Part shown: piece by piece, positions 63,296 to 64,000 of the stretch
Numbering within the stretch: the stretch's first letter is position 1
Layout: each line of letters starts with the position of its first letter
Source: Pelagibacteraceae bacterium AG-325-E23
GTDB lineage: Bacteria > Pseudomonadota > Alphaproteobacteria > Pelagibacterales > Pelagibacteraceae
NCBI GenBank assembly: GCA_003282945.1
Contig: QBYG01000001.1
Location: 54,074-118,073 of the forward strand
Length of the DNA: 64,000 nt
Direction: 5' to 3'
The notes under the pieces: model-generated
Databases searched by the model: none
Seen by the model: only the letters and a program-made list of their open reading frames with translations
Told to the model about the DNA's origin: nothing
Program-made: the position numbers and the translations under genes

Positions 63296-64000
63296 TTAGT
63301 TAACTTTATTTTTGCAATGTCCTGTTTTGAAGTATTCATCCAAGTTGTCGATAGCTAAATTAGCCATAGCTGTTCTAGTTTCCTTTGTGGCACTGCCTAA
63401 ATGAGGAAGTATAAATGCACTTTTATGTTTATAGTAGCCTTTATTTAAGTTTGGCTCATTTTTATAAACATCTAACCCAACTGCATAAACTTTTCTTCTA
63501 TCCAGTGCATCAACCATTGCCTCGTCTTCAATTATATCTCCTCTTGCAACATTAGTAACTACTGCACCTTTTGGTAGGTATTCAATTGTATCTTTATTAA
63601 TCATATCAATTGTCTCTTTTGATGCTGGACAACATACAGATAACACATCTGATACAGATAGAAGATCTTTTAAATTATCATGATAAATTGCTCCTTGTTC
63701 TTTTTCCTCACTAAGTTTTGATCTATTATGATAATGAATTATCATTCCAAGAGATTTAGCAACTTTCGCAATTTTTTGTCCTATTCTTCCCATTCCTAAA
63801 ATACCTAACCTTGTGCCTGTTAGTTGTTTTCCAATTAATAAATCTGCTGACCAAACCCATCCACCTTCTCTAGCTCTTTCAATTCCCTCAGAAGCTCTTC
63901 TACAAGCACCAAGAATTAAAAGAACTCCTATTTCTGCAGTTGCATCAGTTAAAACATCTGGAGTATTAGTTACTGCTATTCCTCTTTTTTTTGCAGCCTC
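63296..64000 (-). CDS. D-isomer-specific 2-hydroxyacid dehydrogenase, C-terminal part (runs off right edge)
   Basis: The last 235 codons of a leftward gene whose 5' end lies beyond the window; the frame is open to base 64000. The nucleotide motif GILGMGRIGQKIAKV, the arginine region VTNVARGDIIEDEAM, the glutamate in DVYKNEP and the catalytic histidine in LPHLGSATKETR are all present. The TNTPDVLTDATAEIGVLLIL block fits glyoxylate/hydroxypyruvate reductases. It probably reduces a 2-oxo acid. An internal Met at 63793 is not the start, because conserved sequence continues upstream of it. Confidence 0.9.
   Translation of the reverse strand, partial: EAAKKRGIAVTNTPDVLTDATAEIGVLLILGACRRASEGIERAREGGWVWSADLLIGKQLTGTRLGILGMGRIGQKIAKVAKSLGMIIHYHNRSKLSEEKEQGAIYHDNLKDLLSVSDVLSVCCPASKETIDMINKDTIEYLPKGAVVTNVARGDIIEDEAMVDALDRRKVYAVGLDVYKNEPNLNKGYYKHKSAFILPHLGSATKETRTAMANLAIDNLDEYFKTGHCKNKVN

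Overview
The window reads as a piece of a streamlined marine alphaproteobacterium of the SAR11 clade (Candidatus Pelagibacter type). The evidence is strong A+T bias, gene spacing that is mostly between overlap and a few tens of bases, a P. ubique-type DMSP demethylase (dmdA) beside dmdB and dmdC, a SAM-II riboswitch on metX, and alphaproteobacterial gene orders (obgE-proB-proA-nadD-rsfS; mdh-sucCD-sucAB-lpdA; split F1 ATP synthase operon). I see no insertion sequence, prophage, CRISPR array, tRNA or rRNA gene. No gene-free stretch exceeds about 180 bases.

Layout. 1-345: 5' part of a leftward hisC. 409-9556 (rightward): promoter, SAM-II riboswitch, metX-metW-gloB, then rplU-rpmA-obgE-proB-proA-nadD-rsfS-ctpA-rppH. 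9545-43013 (leftward): an unbroken block of 29 genes. In transcription order from the right these are ffh-rpsP-trmD-rplS, leuC-leuD-leuB, dmdC-dmdB-dmdA (DMSP demethylation), asd, sdhCDAB, mmsA, mdh, sucCD, sucA, sucB, lpdA, a TPR-sulfotransferase, priA and atpHAGDC. 43031-43111: a compact three-hairpin structured RNA in the ffh leader. 43174-44915 (rightward): dapF-ftsY. 44908-47531 (leftward): a secreted unknown, a membrane-anchored alpha/beta hydrolase and an MFS transporter. 47558-51669 (rightward): a gamma-glutamyltransferase-like protein, an acyl-CoA ligase and a PanE-like reductase. 51670-56538 (leftward): a TakP-type TRAP transporter. 56644-62104 (leftward): a CUT1-like ABC importer with two different ATPases. 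62122-64000 (leftward): a zinc alcohol dehydrogenase and a partial 2-hydroxyacid dehydrogenase.

How the genes work together. The large leftward block puts most of the oxidative TCA cycle beside F1 ATP synthase and beside entry routes for organic-sulfur carbon (DMSP to methylmercaptopropionate and on) and for malonate or methylmalonate semialdehyde (mmsA). The right third is a nutrient-uptake region: one TRAP and one ABC system, each with its binding-protein gene first and a strong hairpin right after it, suggesting that binding protein is made in excess over the membrane parts.

Most unusual points: (1) the ABC importer ATPases are complementary half-degenerate subunits, one lacking the H-loop histidine and the other lacking the LSGGQ signature, which predicts one good and one dead ATP site in an importer; (2) the three-hairpin RNA before ffh; (3) a coiled-coil tail of about 320 residues on the TRAP large subunit; (4) matching 27-bp repeat-coded acidic/lysine tails on ribosomal proteins S16 and L19 in an operon that has lost rimM; (5) loss of two of four structural-zinc cysteines in the alcohol dehydrogenase.
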